Source: Pseudomonas sp. ICMP 561 (GTDB lineage Bacteria > Pseudomonadota > Gammaproteobacteria > Pseudomonadales > Pseudomonadaceae). From it: 64,000 nt of DNA. The notes below the pieces were generated by a model. The model was not told where the DNA came from. It saw nothing but the letters and a program-made list of their open reading frames with translations, and did not search any database. The stretch lies in the NCBI RefSeq assembly GCF_002699985.1, contig NZ_LKBT01000069.1:206905-270904 (forward strand). The letters are read 5' to 3'. This document shows positions 1 through 10,100 of the stretch, piece by piece; positions within the stretch are counted from its first letter, which is position 1, and every line of letters begins with the position of its first letter. The position numbers and the translations under genes were made by a program.

Positions 1-178
1 TAAGTGACGGCTACCAGAACACCTGCCGCAGCGAAGGCAATCTGCGTTCAGCTCTGCAAACCACTAGCCTTGCAGGCCTTTCGCGATATTGACAGACAAT
101 CAACATGCCGGGCACATTCAGGCGGTACGCATGACTCTTGTGCATCGCAGATGCTAGACACCATGGCGGGTAGCCCCA

Positions 179-715
179 ATGAAAGCTGAGAAACTTCCAT
201 CACCGCAATTTAAAATCGCATCGTCCACGGATCGACCTATGGACATGCAGTCCATTTTGAAAGCCTTCGTCGAAGCCGGTTGGGAATTTATATTCTATGC
301 GGCCTATGAGCCACTGGCAGAGATGCTAAGCAACGTATATGTCCATGCTCCAAGCGCTGCTTCGCCAAGCGTAAGCTGGGAGTTGACGGTGGAACAGGCA
401 GTCGCGGGAACAGCCATTACCGTTCGCGACAACGGTCAAGGGGTCTATGGCTCAGTATCCAAGCACATCAACAAAGATGTTTCCTCATTAGAAGCCATCA
501 TCTTAGCGATTAACCAACGCTCGTCAGCCCAGTATCGTGGGCAGGGCCTCAGCTCTATCTTGCGAGCTGTCCGCGGAGGGTCTATACATTCGTTCATTAT
601 CGAAAGCGGAGATCACTCCTTTAGCGTCACGGAGGACAGGCAATTCTCTAGCCGTGCCGCAAAGCTTCAAGGTACCCGGGTGCAGATCATCATGCCTTTG
701 GGCCATGAGCAATGA
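179..715 (+). CDS. GHKL-type ATP-binding protein (anti-sigma/histidine-kinase-like ATPase)
   Basis: A 178-aa protein with the signature of a HATPase_c (GHKL) fold. The N-box is around E48/N52 (LAEMLSNVYVHA), the G1 box is DNGQG at 84-88, the G2 box is RGQGL at 120-124, and a closing GTRVQI strand is at 165-170. There is no HisKA dimerisation/phospho-acceptor domain and no membrane segment. It is therefore a free-standing ATPase of the SpoIIAB/RsbW type or a nucleotide-dependent switch, not a sensor kinase. The stop overlaps the start of the next gene (ATGA), so it forms a translationally coupled unit with a STAS-like protein and a small membrane protein. By analogy (inference), it may phosphorylate or sequester the STAS partner. 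The target is unknown. An in-frame TAG at 155-157 limits the start to 179 or later; the ribosome site is weak. Confidence 0.8.
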   Translation: MKAEKLPSPQFKIASSTDRPMDMQSILKAFVEAGWEFIFYAAYEPLAEMLSNVYVHAPSAASPSVSWELTVEQAVAGTAITVRDNGQGVYGSVSKHINKDVSSLEAIILAINQRSSAQYRGQGLSSILRAVRGGSIHSFIIESGDHSFSVTEDRQFSSRAAKLQGTRVQIIMPLGHEQ

Positions 716-1044
716 GCCGCCCTATTGTGCTGCGCGAACTCGCTAAATTTCCTTGCGGACGCACACCTATTGATGGCATTTACAGCGGGGAAACCTTCAG
801 AAAAGAGCAACTACTGGTGGCCCTTAGGTCACCAGGCAATGTCACAGTGGATCTGAAAGGAACGGTTGCTCTCCCATCGTCCTGGCTGGAAGAGGCATTC
901 GGGGGACTTGTGAGGGCAGATAAGTACACCGCGCATGAGCTCAACTCCCGGCTGATTTTGCAAACATCGAGTCCACTAATCAGCAATCAGATTTGGCGCT
1001 ACATTGCGAGTGCGGAGGGTACACCTGATGTCCCCGACGACTGA
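712..1044 (+). CDS. STAS-like (DUF4325-type) domain protein
   Basis: A 110-aa protein that resembles the STAS-like DUF4325 family. It has a predicted beta strand ending in VTVDLKG (about 44-50) and then the characteristic SSWLEEAFGGLVR segment at 56-68. DUF4325 proteins are commonly found beside GHKL ATPases, and that is the case here, with a 4-base overlap. The pair resembles an anti-sigma-factor kinase with its anti-anti-sigma antagonist (SpoIIAB/SpoIIAA), but no sigma factor is nearby. Its 3' end overlaps the next gene by 17 bases, so the three genes were probably selected as one cassette. Function is inferred from family and context only; the family call is from memory of the motif. Confidence 0.75.
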   Translation: MSRPIVLRELAKFPCGRTPIDGIYSGETFRKEQLLVALRSPGNVTVDLKGTVALPSSWLEEAFGGLVRADKYTAHELNSRLILQTSSPLISNQIWRYIASAEGTPDVPDD

Positions 1045-1522
1045 AATCCTTAAGGCAATTGTGGTGGCGTTACTGGGTGGGTGGTTTGGAGCATGGATCA
1101 CTTCGATCAGAGCAAAGTGGACAGCTTTCTCATCTGACTACTCAAAGAGACTAGAGCAGGGCTTTGTTCTGATTGACCAGCTGTCAGAGTGCTCGTGCCT
1201 GTGGTGGGAACGGATTGATCCTAGCGACAAGCTCAAAGTTAATCCCGGCTATATCGCTGGGCTTCAGTCACGTCTGACCACTTTCATTCAGTCCATGGAT
1301 GACGACTACTCTGGGTTCAATACATCTGGGGTCGATCAGGCCTACCACGACTTTACTGATGAATGCACAGGCGGCCTTTTCCCCGAGAAGGATGCGGTCG
1401 TTGCATCAGGCAAGTCCGCTGCCATCCTCAATAACGCCGAGCGCCTGAAGGCTCAACTCTTCGCAGTTCGCCGCAGAGACTACTCAATGCGCTTGAACAT
1501 CAAAAAATCTAGAGCTCGGTGA
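1028..1522 (+). CDS. Small N-terminally membrane-anchored protein, third gene of the GHKL/STAS cassette
   Basis: I do not recognise the family. From the ATG at 1028 it encodes 164 aa. A strong ribosome site (GGAGGG at 1014-1019, inside the preceding STAS-like gene) supports this start over the in-frame one at 1004. Residues about 6-24 form one hydrophobic segment (ILKAIVVALLGGWFGAWI) followed by basic residues, which predicts a single membrane anchor with the remainder in the cytoplasm. The remaining ~135 residues are soluble, with a Cys/Trp-containing stretch (SECSCLWWER) and a basic C-terminus. Encoded in overlap with the ATPase and STAS-like genes, it is the obvious candidate for the effector or sensor of that unit, but this is inference. 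Confidence 0.7.
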   Translation: MSPTTEILKAIVVALLGGWFGAWITSIRAKWTAFSSDYSKRLEQGFVLIDQLSECSCLWWERIDPSDKLKVNPGYIAGLQSRLTTFIQSMDDDYSGFNTSGVDQAYHDFTDECTGGLFPEKDAVVASGKSAAILNNAERLKAQLFAVRRRDYSMRLNIKKSRAR

Positions 1523-1668
1523 AACTGCGATCAGCGTGCCTCGGTAGCGTTAACCATCACCTAACTCAGGCCAAGCGCTTCATGACTCAGATAACCAAGT
1601 TATTGACGAGACAGTCTTAGTTATTCAATCTGCCAAATCATCAGTCATTTCGCGCCCCCTCAATCTGA

Positions 1669-4600
1669 TCACTCCACCTCGGTGTCAGGCGCTCCTCGCT
1701 TGAGCGACTGAAGAAGCCGGACGAAACCTTTTGCCTGGGCAAAATAACGGTACAAGGCTGGGGTAGTGTCAGACAATTTAGAGACGGCCGTTCCCATCAT
1801 CTTCTTCATTTCAGGAGAGTATTTGTAGGCAGCTATCTGCTCAGCCCGTGCATCGAAAAACGAGGCCAAGGGTTGGTCGCCGCTTGTATGACGATTTAGA
1901 TTGTCTAAAAACAGGATGATCCTTCCAACCTCCTGCGGATTAGACGGCTGGATATCGGGGATCAAATGACCATACTTGGCCAACAGCACTGCAAAGTCAT
2001 CAGGTTCCACTGATACTGCGAACATAAGATTGCGCAGGCGAATCCCAACCACGCCCCTCTGCTGCGCGTCCTGGGCCTCCAAGAGTGCCTCTATGATCGC
2101 AAACTGTGCATTACCCCATGGCGCAGTCGTTTGTGCATTTGCGATGGCGGTGAGCACTTCGATGAGGGCATCAGTGACGGCAGATATGCTAGCGATAGTA
2201 AGGTTCTCGCGGACAATCGCGCGTATGACAGCCAGGTGCTGCTTCGCGCCGGCTGAAATGATCTGAACCCAGCTCCCTTGAGTCATTTCCCCGCCAGTGA
2301 GGGACTTGATCACAGAATCTCGCACCTTCGGCAGCGCCTCTTCTCCTGATTCCATCACGCGATCAATCAGCAGAGCATCGGCTGTCAGAATGTCACGGCA
2401 GTGCTCTTCTATACGGATATCCCACGGCAACAGCCACTCCAGGATCTCGTCTTCTGTCAGGCTGTACGGTTCCAATGCCTCGGTCAGCGCGCTGAAATTC
2501 TTGGCTACCCAATCACATTGCAGCGCACCAATCTTCTTGCCCTCAACAAGGTATGCAAGGTATCCCGCGATGGAGCTACCCACCTCCTCAGAGGTTAATA
2601 GGGCAAACAGAAGCTTGCTCGAAAGCAGAGCATTTCCGAGCGATCTGAATATTTCGGACTCCAACACCCCATCCAGGTCTTCGAGCAGGGACAACGACTC
2701 CGCGTCGGCTTGGCGAATATAAGTGACGGCCGCCACAGCCTTTATCAAAGGGCTTGCGTTATTGGCGAGCAACGTCGAGAGAGCGTTCAATACTGTCCGA
2801 TCAATTGTTGTCGCCAATGCCAAGCCCACCACGGCGCCCTCCTCCTCACCGGCCGCACCAGTAAACGCCGCCAGGGTTGTGACATCCACGGGCCCAACTC
2901 CCCCGACGATTCCATTGCGAACTTTGCGTCCTGCATAAACCCATTCGAGCGCAGGCACTACCGAGTCTGCCGGCAAAGGTGATGGTGAAAGGAGATGTTC
3001 CGAACATGAGGCGAGCTGAAGATTGGCGCTGGGCAGGGCAGCATCTTCGAGGGTGAAATCGTGCCGACTGATGACCAATAGACCTTCCATATCAGGCAGC
3101 AGATGCATCAAGTGTTCTGCCCGCTTCAAAACCATTCCTCCAACTACATTGTCCTGAGCGTGCAAGTACAAATCGTATTCCTGGAGCAGCGCCCGAGCCT
3201 GTTCGAGGGTTTCCTTGTCATAGCTGGCATTGAGGCATTTCAGCAGCTTTGCTCTCAAATTCGTGCCGTGAGCTTCGAGCAACTTCCCGTCCAACCCCAA
3301 CCCACGACAGTGCTGGAAGGCCTCATAAAATTCTTTGGAACCCGATTTGGACTCTCCGAAAAGATCCAGCTGCCCCACATTCAAAAGCCCTAGCAACGAA
3401 GCAGGCCATTCCCCAGAGTGTGCTTGATGCGCTGCTGCGATGGTCGGAAGTAGCGATGCCAATACCGGACGCTGTGCAAGTAACCGTTTCACCGCATCGG
3501 AGAAGCCGAAAAGCGAAGTGAGCCTCACCAGGGCGTCCGAATCGTTGTCTGAAAAGGCCTCCATTAGCGGGGTATCAAGCAGCTCAGCGATGGCGATATC
3601 GCCCGTTGTGAGGTAGTGGATCTGGAGAAACTGAATCTGCCAACCAGTCTCCATCGTAATACCGATGACCGATGTCAGCAGCCCCTTAGTATCCGTGACT
3701 AGCCCGGCTTCTACCTCGCCCACCTCCTTCGCATAATCTGTCGAGAACCCATCTGTGCGCAGAATCTCAACGAGCGAATACTCTGCGTACTTGCACAGCA
3801 GCAGATGTGCAGCGATCGCGAGCAAGCTGATCTCTTCGCCTACGACAAGGGCCGTGGTCGCTATGTCGTTGATGAATTTTTTCTGCAGCCTTGGCGTTAC
3901 GAGACTGCTGGCCATAGGGCTATGGCGCTGCAGGAACTGTGCACATTGCTCGATAGTGCTTGGGTTAACGGCGATTCCGTCAGTGGCTGGGAACGTGTGA
4001 TTCCATAGTTGACGGAAACCGTCCTTCCAACCAGAGGTGATTACCGGCGGTGCCCTGAAAACGACCGGGAATTTTTTCGCTATGAAATCCTTGGCGTCAT
4101 ACCTGCGGTCACCCTCAGCTTTAAGGTAAGTTGCGACCTTGGTAGAGCAAAATGGCACGATTACTGTCAGATTTTCTGCCTTCCCGGCCACGGCGATAAA
4201 GATCTCAAGGTCACTCCAGACCGATCGCAAGCTCTCTTTCGGCAGCCGGTCTAGGTTGTCCAAGATGACGACGAAATGCTTATCCGCTAACACTCGCAGT
4301 TGCTCAATCAGCGTCTGCTTCAGATCCAGCGGCGACACCTCTTTGCTGACCTCGATTTTTTCATTGATGTGGTCGTGAGTAGACCCCTTGAAAAGGCTGA
4401 GCAGGCTCCATCGCTCTCCACCTATCTTTACTTTCCAATGCCAAATTTTCGCCAGCAATAACACCAGCACCGGACTTAGAAGCGATACGGTGTGGATTGT
4501 GAGAAACGCAGAGCTGACATCCTGCGAGGTTCGGGTCAGCGCGAAAATCTCGCGAAATGAGGTCGCGGAAAAAAACAGGCTAGCGACGAGCGCCATGGCC

Positions 4601-5007
4601 CAAGCACTCACGCGGCTCGTTGTATTTTTGCTGTACTCGAACAACCGGCCAAGCGCTCGGTCTCGGGACTGCTTCAGGGTTCTGGCCTCTTTCCCGGCCG
4701 CAGGAAGCCCTTTAAGCGCCTCATCGGTGAACAGTTCGATGAAGTTACTTTTGGTAGAGCCTTGGTAATTCTGCTCGCAGTCAAAGAACCAGACCCGGTA
4801 ATGAGGATCTGCCGCCGTCAATTTCGCATCCAACATATTCAAGATCGAGCTCTTCCCGGAGCCAAACTCACCGTCAAGGCCTATGACCTTGGACGGAGTC
4901 TCGCTGAGGATGTGCCGCGAAATAGCGCTCGCGACCTTGTCGTGACTGCTCCCGGGGAACACATCCTGGGATGCCGGTTGCTCTGAGTGGAAATTGATTA
5001 CCTGCAT
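1669..5007 (-). CDS. Large KAP-family P-loop NTPase with two transmembrane segments
   Basis: An 1112-aa protein. Walker A is G46-S53 (GEFGSGKS) and Walker B is in HFVVILDNLDRL at 244-255; the 'DNLDRL' form is typical of KAP NTPases. Two hydrophobic segments (about 134-157 and 167-190) interrupt the P-loop domain between Walker A and B, as in the Kidins220/ARMS-PifA family. The ~700-residue C-terminal part is alpha-helical-looking, with no domain I can name. The start has an AAGGA ribosome site. KAP NTPases include the phage-exclusion protein PifA, and a KAP-like ATPase occurs in the Qat defence system. With its place among mobile-element cargo, that makes an antiphage role plausible but unproven. 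It is encoded convergently to the GHKL/STAS cassette with no partner gene, so it may act alone. Confidence 0.8.
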   Translation of the reverse strand: MQVINFHSEQPASQDVFPGSSHDKVASAISRHILSETPSKVIGLDGEFGSGKSSILNMLDAKLTAADPHYRVWFFDCEQNYQGSTKSNFIELFTDEALKGLPAAGKEARTLKQSRDRALGRLFEYSKNTTSRVSAWAMALVASLFFSATSFREIFALTRTSQDVSSAFLTIHTVSLLSPVLVLLLAKIWHWKVKIGGERWSLLSLFKGSTHDHINEKIEVSKEVSPLDLKQTLIEQLRVLADKHFVVILDNLDRLPKESLRSVWSDLEIFIAVAGKAENLTVIVPFCSTKVATYLKAEGDRRYDAKDFIAKKFPVVFRAPPVITSGWKDGFRQLWNHTFPATDGIAVNPSTIEQCAQFLQRHSPMASSLVTPRLQKKFINDIATTALVVGEEISLLAIAAHLLLCKYAEYSLVEILRTDGFSTDYAKEVGEVEAGLVTDTKGLLTSVIGITMETGWQIQFLQIHYLTTGDIAIAELLDTPLMEAFSDNDSDALVRLTSLFGFSDAVKRLLAQRPVLASLLPTIAAAHQAHSGEWPASLLGLLNVGQLDLFGESKSGSKEFYEAFQHCRGLGLDGKLLEAHGTNLRAKLLKCLNASYDKETLEQARALLQEYDLYLHAQDNVVGGMVLKRAEHLMHLLPDMEGLLVISRHDFTLEDAALPSANLQLASCSEHLLSPSPLPADSVVPALEWVYAGRKVRNGIVGGVGPVDVTTLAAFTGAAGEEEGAVVGLALATTIDRTVLNALSTLLANNASPLIKAVAAVTYIRQADAESLSLLEDLDGVLESEIFRSLGNALLSSKLLFALLTSEEVGSSIAGYLAYLVEGKKIGALQCDWVAKNFSALTEALEPYSLTEDEILEWLLPWDIRIEEHCRDILTADALLIDRVMESGEEALPKVRDSVIKSLTGGEMTQGSWVQIISAGAKQHLAVIRAIVRENLTIASISAVTDALIEVLTAIANAQTTAPWGNAQFAIIEALLEAQDAQQRGVVGIRLRNLMFAVSVEPDDFAVLLAKYGHLIPDIQPSNPQEVGRIILFLDNLNRHTSGDQPLASFFDARAEQIAAYKYSPEMKKMMGTAVSKLSDTTPALYRYFAQAKGFVRLLQSLKRGAPDTEVE

Positions 5008-5849
5008 AGAATTCCTTTCGCCCTACGATGGGTAACAACGTTTTGGCCGTTGCGCTACCACGATCTGCGATGAGCAGGTCGCCCACTTTCGCATGGTGTG
5101 GTAAAAGCGCATTCCTTGGCCGCCTATTATTCGTTGCACGCTAGTATACGACGGGGCTCATTGCTGAACTCCAAGCTTTGACCTTGACAATTATTATCAT
5201 GGATCCAGATTACCAAACACAACATGTAGACTTTCAAAATACCTAGAGCACAAGATACCGTGGATGCAATATGGGCAGTGATGGGGCAAGGAGCCCCATA
5301 TTTTCACCACCAGGCCCCAACCCACGCTACTTTCGAAATTCCTTCAACAGATCAAAAAGAAGTTGCGCCACCGGCGAGAGCCCATCCCCGTCGTGTCACG
5401 AGCCTTAGGTTCTGCTAATTTGACTGATCAGTCAGCGGGCGTGTCAGGAGCAGCCTCCCGTTTGTATTGAAATCATCTTTGTGCAGAGTGTCTCGACTGA
5501 GGTTTTTGACTTCAAACAGGACAATAGAATGACCGAGTCACCGTACATCACGCATCGCTAGCCCCTACTCGAAGGCAAGCACGGCACTGCATATCTGCTC
5601 CAGTAGTTTTCCATCAGTACGCCCCTTACAGCGACTCGTTTGAAGTCGATGAGCATCGCGGGGGATTCGAAAGCCGGCACCTTCAGATGTACGAAGATAT
5701 GAACCAGTGGTTCTGGGGAAATCGTCAATCGTCAGATGGATTCAGGTAGCTCGCTGAGACTATCGAAGACAGTGGGATTCGTCTGGCCGCCGCACTTATC
5801 GGCTTTAGGGAGATGCGTCCAGAAAATTGCCAGCACGACTATGTCCAAA
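5008..5849. other. Gene-poor island spacer
   Basis: About 840 bases without a convincing gene. The right part probably contains further decayed sequence of the OLD-like ATPase pseudogene that is clear from 5850 upward. Plus-strand reading frames at 5736-6088 run antisense to that pseudogene and have no support. The left part should hold the promoter of the KAP NTPase gene, but I cannot identify a convincing -35/-10 pair. Confidence 0.5.
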
Positions 5850-6153
5850 ATGCGCGGGAATGGTCGAATGTCCGTTCCACCGTCACTGAGCTTAGGAAAT
5901 GTGAACTCAGCCTCGATCGACAGCCCTCACTCGTCTGGAGCCTGCTTTTCATCGTACGGGACGAAGAAATCCGATTCACGGAGTCGCCGCTGGCTGGGGC
6001 CAAACGAACAAAGGCGGCAAAGCGCCTAGAGAGTTGCGGTCTTGCCGGAGCCGTTGGGCCCTATAGGAATGTGAGGCAGGACAGATAAGCAGTGACTGGC
6101 TCTGCACCAAACGACCGAAAACCAAAGATGCGAACGGACTGAAGCTTTAAAAT
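5850..6153 (-). pseudogene. Decayed OLD-like/AAA_15 ATPase N-terminus
   Basis: Reading the minus strand from about 6153 gives LKLQSVRIFGFRSFGAEPVT, a typical N-terminal strand of recombination/OLD-type ATPases. The reading frame breaks at about 6062 (TAG). In the next frame it continues as IGPNGSGKTATL, an intact Walker A motif, then a TAG at 6027-6029, then ALCRL and, after a further disruption, RRLRESDFFVPYDEK. A TGA follows at 5927-5929, and the same frame then reads LSIEAEFTFPKLSDGG. At least one frameshift and two internal stops in about 300 bases, with no recognisable start codon, show that it is dead. The intact gene would have encoded an OLD-family ATPase/nuclease such as those in phage-defence loci. 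Its downstream part has decayed beyond recognition or been deleted. Confidence 0.7.
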
Positions 6154-6461
6154 AGAATCCCTATCCAGATAAACAGGCTCGTCGGTTCGCCGAGAGGATA
6201 GTCGAATTCCAACTGAAGCAATGCATCGAGGACTTGGAACTGGCTGAAGCGTACGGCCATACATGCCGCATGTGAGTCATGAAACAGGCTGTTCCCCCCA
6301 ACAGATGTGGCCAGCGTGTATTCACTCAGGGGTAGGTAATCACTCAAGGTGAAGAGGGGCATACACTAAAACACTCAAATTAACTCTAAAGCTATAAATT
6401 TTTCAAGGCGAGCGAAAGCACGGAAGCAATCCCGACCATAATTAATAATGAAGCATCAAAC

Positions 6462-7136
6462 CTAATTAAGTGCGCTCTCCTTATGTAATCTTTTTCGCAT
6501 TCTCTCTAACTCTCTAAGTTCATCTATTGTAGATATTTTCTCCCAAGGCCCATAAAAACCAGCCTCCGGATACTCTGAAGACTCTTCACCCTCTAAAACG
6601 GTTATATATATATCGGATGCCTGCCCAACCATTCCATCTATTATTTTTATAAGAGTCAAAACGCCTTTCCGAAGTGACTCAAACTCATCGTCCGACATCT
6701 CGCGCTTTGACGAATCTAACTGACGAACACCTAAATCAACGCTTCGAATCTTCTCTTTCAGTAATAAATTCTGCGACTCCAAACTTGCATTGCGGATCCG
6801 CAGAGCCTCTATATCAGTGATAACACTCCCTGGCAATGTTCCAGACCTTGCCTCAACCGCCATGAAATCTTCAAGTATTTTACGATAGCTTATATTTCTT
6901 AAGAGGGTTACATGGCTTACGGGTTTGCACAGCTCATCACGTTCCGATTCGCTTTTATTGGCATGAACCTTGGCCTCAAACTCCGTTACCAGCTTGGAAA
7001 CATCCCTAGCCAATCGGGTAACATTTACGTACTTAGCGTTAGATAACACAACCAGAGCCCGTTTGATGAAATCTACGCGTTGTTGCCGATGATTCTCTCT
7101 ATATTCATCGAATGTGTCCTTCCTCGGGTTCAGCAT
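6462..7136 (-). CDS. gmtX: GmtX-like protein (third member of the Gamma-Mobile-Trio module)
   Basis: A 224-aa hydrophilic protein with a Lys/Arg-rich N-terminus. Residues about 15-60 could form a helix-turn-helix-like alpha-helical region (VNVTRLARDVSKLV), followed by a probable coiled coil around 115-160 (IEALRIRNASLESQNLLLKE). It starts 32 bases inside the end of the long integrase-like gene, preceded by a strong GGAGG ribosome site, so it is translationally coupled to it. The order tyrosine recombinase, ~1100-aa integrase-like protein, ~200-aa protein without a known domain matches the GMT module described in gammaproteobacterial mobile elements, and the name rests on that context. Base composition is AT-richer than the core genome. 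Confidence 0.6.
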   Translation of the reverse strand: MLNPRKDTFDEYRENHRQQRVDFIKRALVVLSNAKYVNVTRLARDVSKLVTEFEAKVHANKSESERDELCKPVSHVTLLRNISYRKILEDFMAVEARSGTLPGSVITDIEALRIRNASLESQNLLLKEKIRSVDLGVRQLDSSKREMSDDEFESLRKGVLTLIKIIDGMVGQASDIYITVLEGEESSEYPEAGFYGPWEKISTIDELRELERMRKRLHKESALN

Positions 7137-10100
7137 CTTTTTCCTCCACGTGGCTGTGCCCGATCCGCTTCGTAATCAACAAATCGGGTCTCTCGGGCAC
7201 CAGCGGCTTGGCTGCCGCCTGGCTAATCCTGAAGACGTCCATAACGTCCATAGCCCCTGAATTTACCATACTGCCAATTTGTGAGGCTAACGCTACGCCT
7301 GGGGTATGCTCGCTAACACTCAGAACGCTTTCGAGATCACCCTCACGCATTAGCAGCACAGCTCGGAGATAGGCGAATTTCGTATCCAGTTCAGAGCTAG
7401 TGGCATCAGGAAAATTCTGAACGTCGATCAGCCGCTTTACCACATACTCAGCATCAGTTAGCTCGACACGTTTGAAATGCTCGAGCAATTCATCCTTCCT
7501 GGCAACGAAGAAACCTGAATGCTGGCCGCCAAGCGCCATTTGGTACAACTGCTGCTCAATCGCTTCACACGAATACGCCTCCCGTGCATAGGTATCGTGA
7601 TCTTGATTCAAGTTTTCAATCACTTGGCGGTCAGTAGCGCTGCGCTTGAGGTTTTTATAGTGCTTAAGCTTACGAAGCACTGCGGCCATTTCTTCCTTGA
7701 ATTTGTCCTTTTCCGCGCTGATGGCAGGGAGATGAGAGACGCCTCGGATGGCATATTGACACAGTCCGCAAGGCCTTCCCGCGCCAAGCTCCTCAATAAC
7801 CTCCTTAGGGCACTTGTTGTTAAAGGGACAGATATGGGTCGGGTTGAAGGCAAACCCCGTCCCCTTCTTCGCCCTCATGACTTCAATACCGGTTTGGTCT
7901 TCCTTCACACCGATTAAGCTAATCAAACCGTGCGTTTTAATAGCTTTCACGGGATCCGCCTTAATGTCTGCCGCCAAGCGTTCATTCAGCTTGATGACTG
8001 CGGCGGCCAACTCGGGAGCATCCGCCGCATTGAGACTGTCTGTGTTTTTTAGCAAATAGTTAGCAAGAAGCCTCTGATGGCTCGGAAGGTCATCCTCTTC
8101 AAAAACAGTGTAGTACCAAACGTGAGGCTCGGTTTGGCCTGTCATGTACTGCCCAACGATCCAGGCAGGCAAGAACCTGACAGCCTCAGAGACAAATCCA
8201 GCACGAAGACCATGTGGTGTGTAATCACTGACAAGATCATCCACAGTAATCTTTGAGAAATACTCTTCAGTGAACTCGACAGCAGTTTCTTCGCCCCACT
8301 TGGAGGCTCTCACCACCACAAGCTCCGTGATTTGCTCATCCTTCAACTGGCAATGAATAAAATACTGCAAAATCGACAACATCACCGGATAAAATCGATA
8401 ATTCGCCCACCCTTCAGCTTTTTCCAAAGGCATCCTAAACAAAGGGCGAAACTGCCCAAACTTAGAGTCGATTTTCATGCCATACCAAAGTTTACCCTCG
8501 TAGCCAGGTGCAGTGCAGCGGGCATACCATTTTCGTTGCCTATCCAAAACAGCCATAATGTGACGCCCAACGATGGCTGTCCACTCTCCATGCGATTTGT
8601 CGCTACTGACAAAAAGTGGAGCAAGCTGGCTTTTGCTACTACGATCCAACATACAATCATAGCGATCCTTATCGAGCCAGATTATGTGTTGTTGACGCAG
8701 TCCCGTTTCGCACATCAGCTGGGTTAAGCGAACATGATTCGGCACTACACGCTGCTGCAGGCGCCCATCAAGTTCATATTCAAGTATCCGATAAAAACGA
8801 GGAATGAACTTCAGCGCATAAATTTTTCCATCACTATAAAAAATAGGACAGTAGTTCAGCTTAGTCTGATCAATGATCGTCAAAGGGCCATCCCCCTTGC
8901 CCCACATTGACTGCCACTCTGAAGACTCCTGTAATTCTGCGAGACTTGGCTGGTATAGTTTTCCACGAACTAGACCCGGCATAACACCGTCGGCCATAAG
9001 ATTCAGGTGCATCACCAAGTATTCCAGAGAGTACAGAATGCTCAAAAACGCACCAAAGTAAGCACGCGGAATAGGCCGCTTAACGGTTCCGTTGCGCCTT
9101 TTGACGGGGGGGTAACATGCCGACGAAAAATTGTTACTGAAACGATCCGCCTTCGCGAGGGTAAATCGATTTTCCTCTACCCACTCGCAGTATTCGTCCG
9201 CGCAGAGCACGCGGGCGTACCAAGTATCATTGCCCCACTTATTAAACTTTGCGAATTCTTCCAAAAACCTCAAGAAAGTCATGGGTGGGACTTTAGTGAA
9301 TACGAGAACCCCATTCACGAAATTTGCCTCGCGGGTAAAATACAAGGTGCAGTCAAAATCATTCAGACTGGCCGGATAGTCTCGCAGATGCCCGTCCCGA
9401 GCTAAGAAGAAATTCGGCAGATAAGTCGATAGGTATGCCAGAATGAGATTCAACAGAAGTATATAATTTTTTTCACGCTGTAAGCGCTTGGATTTTACAT
9501 AAGAGCGAAAGGTTTCGTCCAAATGAGCGCAGAATTTTGCAACCTTTTTTGGCAATGCCGAGTATAACTTTTTTGAACCCTCCGCCTTATCGAACATACT
9601 TTTCAACCTATAAGGCTTCACCACATCAGCAAAAAGTGAACTAAGATGTAAGAGTCTCTTACCGTTGCCATATTCTATCGCAAGGCTTAAAGCCCTATCA
9701 GAAGGGGATGGGGCCTCAGGTTTCTTTCGACTTTCTCGATCAATCTTTTGAGCCTCTGCATTTTGACGCCTTACCGTGCTCACCGCCTCATCGACCATTT
9801 GACGAGCACTCGCATCCTCACCAGCGATAAAATGCAGCATCTGGAACACACGATACTGTACCAATGGTTTCTTACGACCCGTACCTTCGCGGTAAACAGC
9901 CATGCAATATTCTGGTGTTAAATCACCTGCGCAGTAAACCTGACCACTGAGCAGCAGCTTTGTCCAGCGGGTGTACAGTCTTTTGTTGAGATCGCGTTCC
10001 TTCGCCGTTGCATGGAGTTCATCATAGCGCAAGTGCTCTCTAATACTCTTCAGCAGATCAATTTCCCCCAAGGAAATAACCTTATCAAGTACGGAGTCCA

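Noticed and set aside
1..178. Short frame before the GHKL ATPase gene
   Set aside because: No ribosome site or family resemblance; it is probably promoter or upstream untranslated sequence.
5736..6088. Overlapping plus-strand frames in the island spacer
   Set aside because: They run antisense to the clear Walker A-containing pseudogene and have no ribosome site or recognisable motif.
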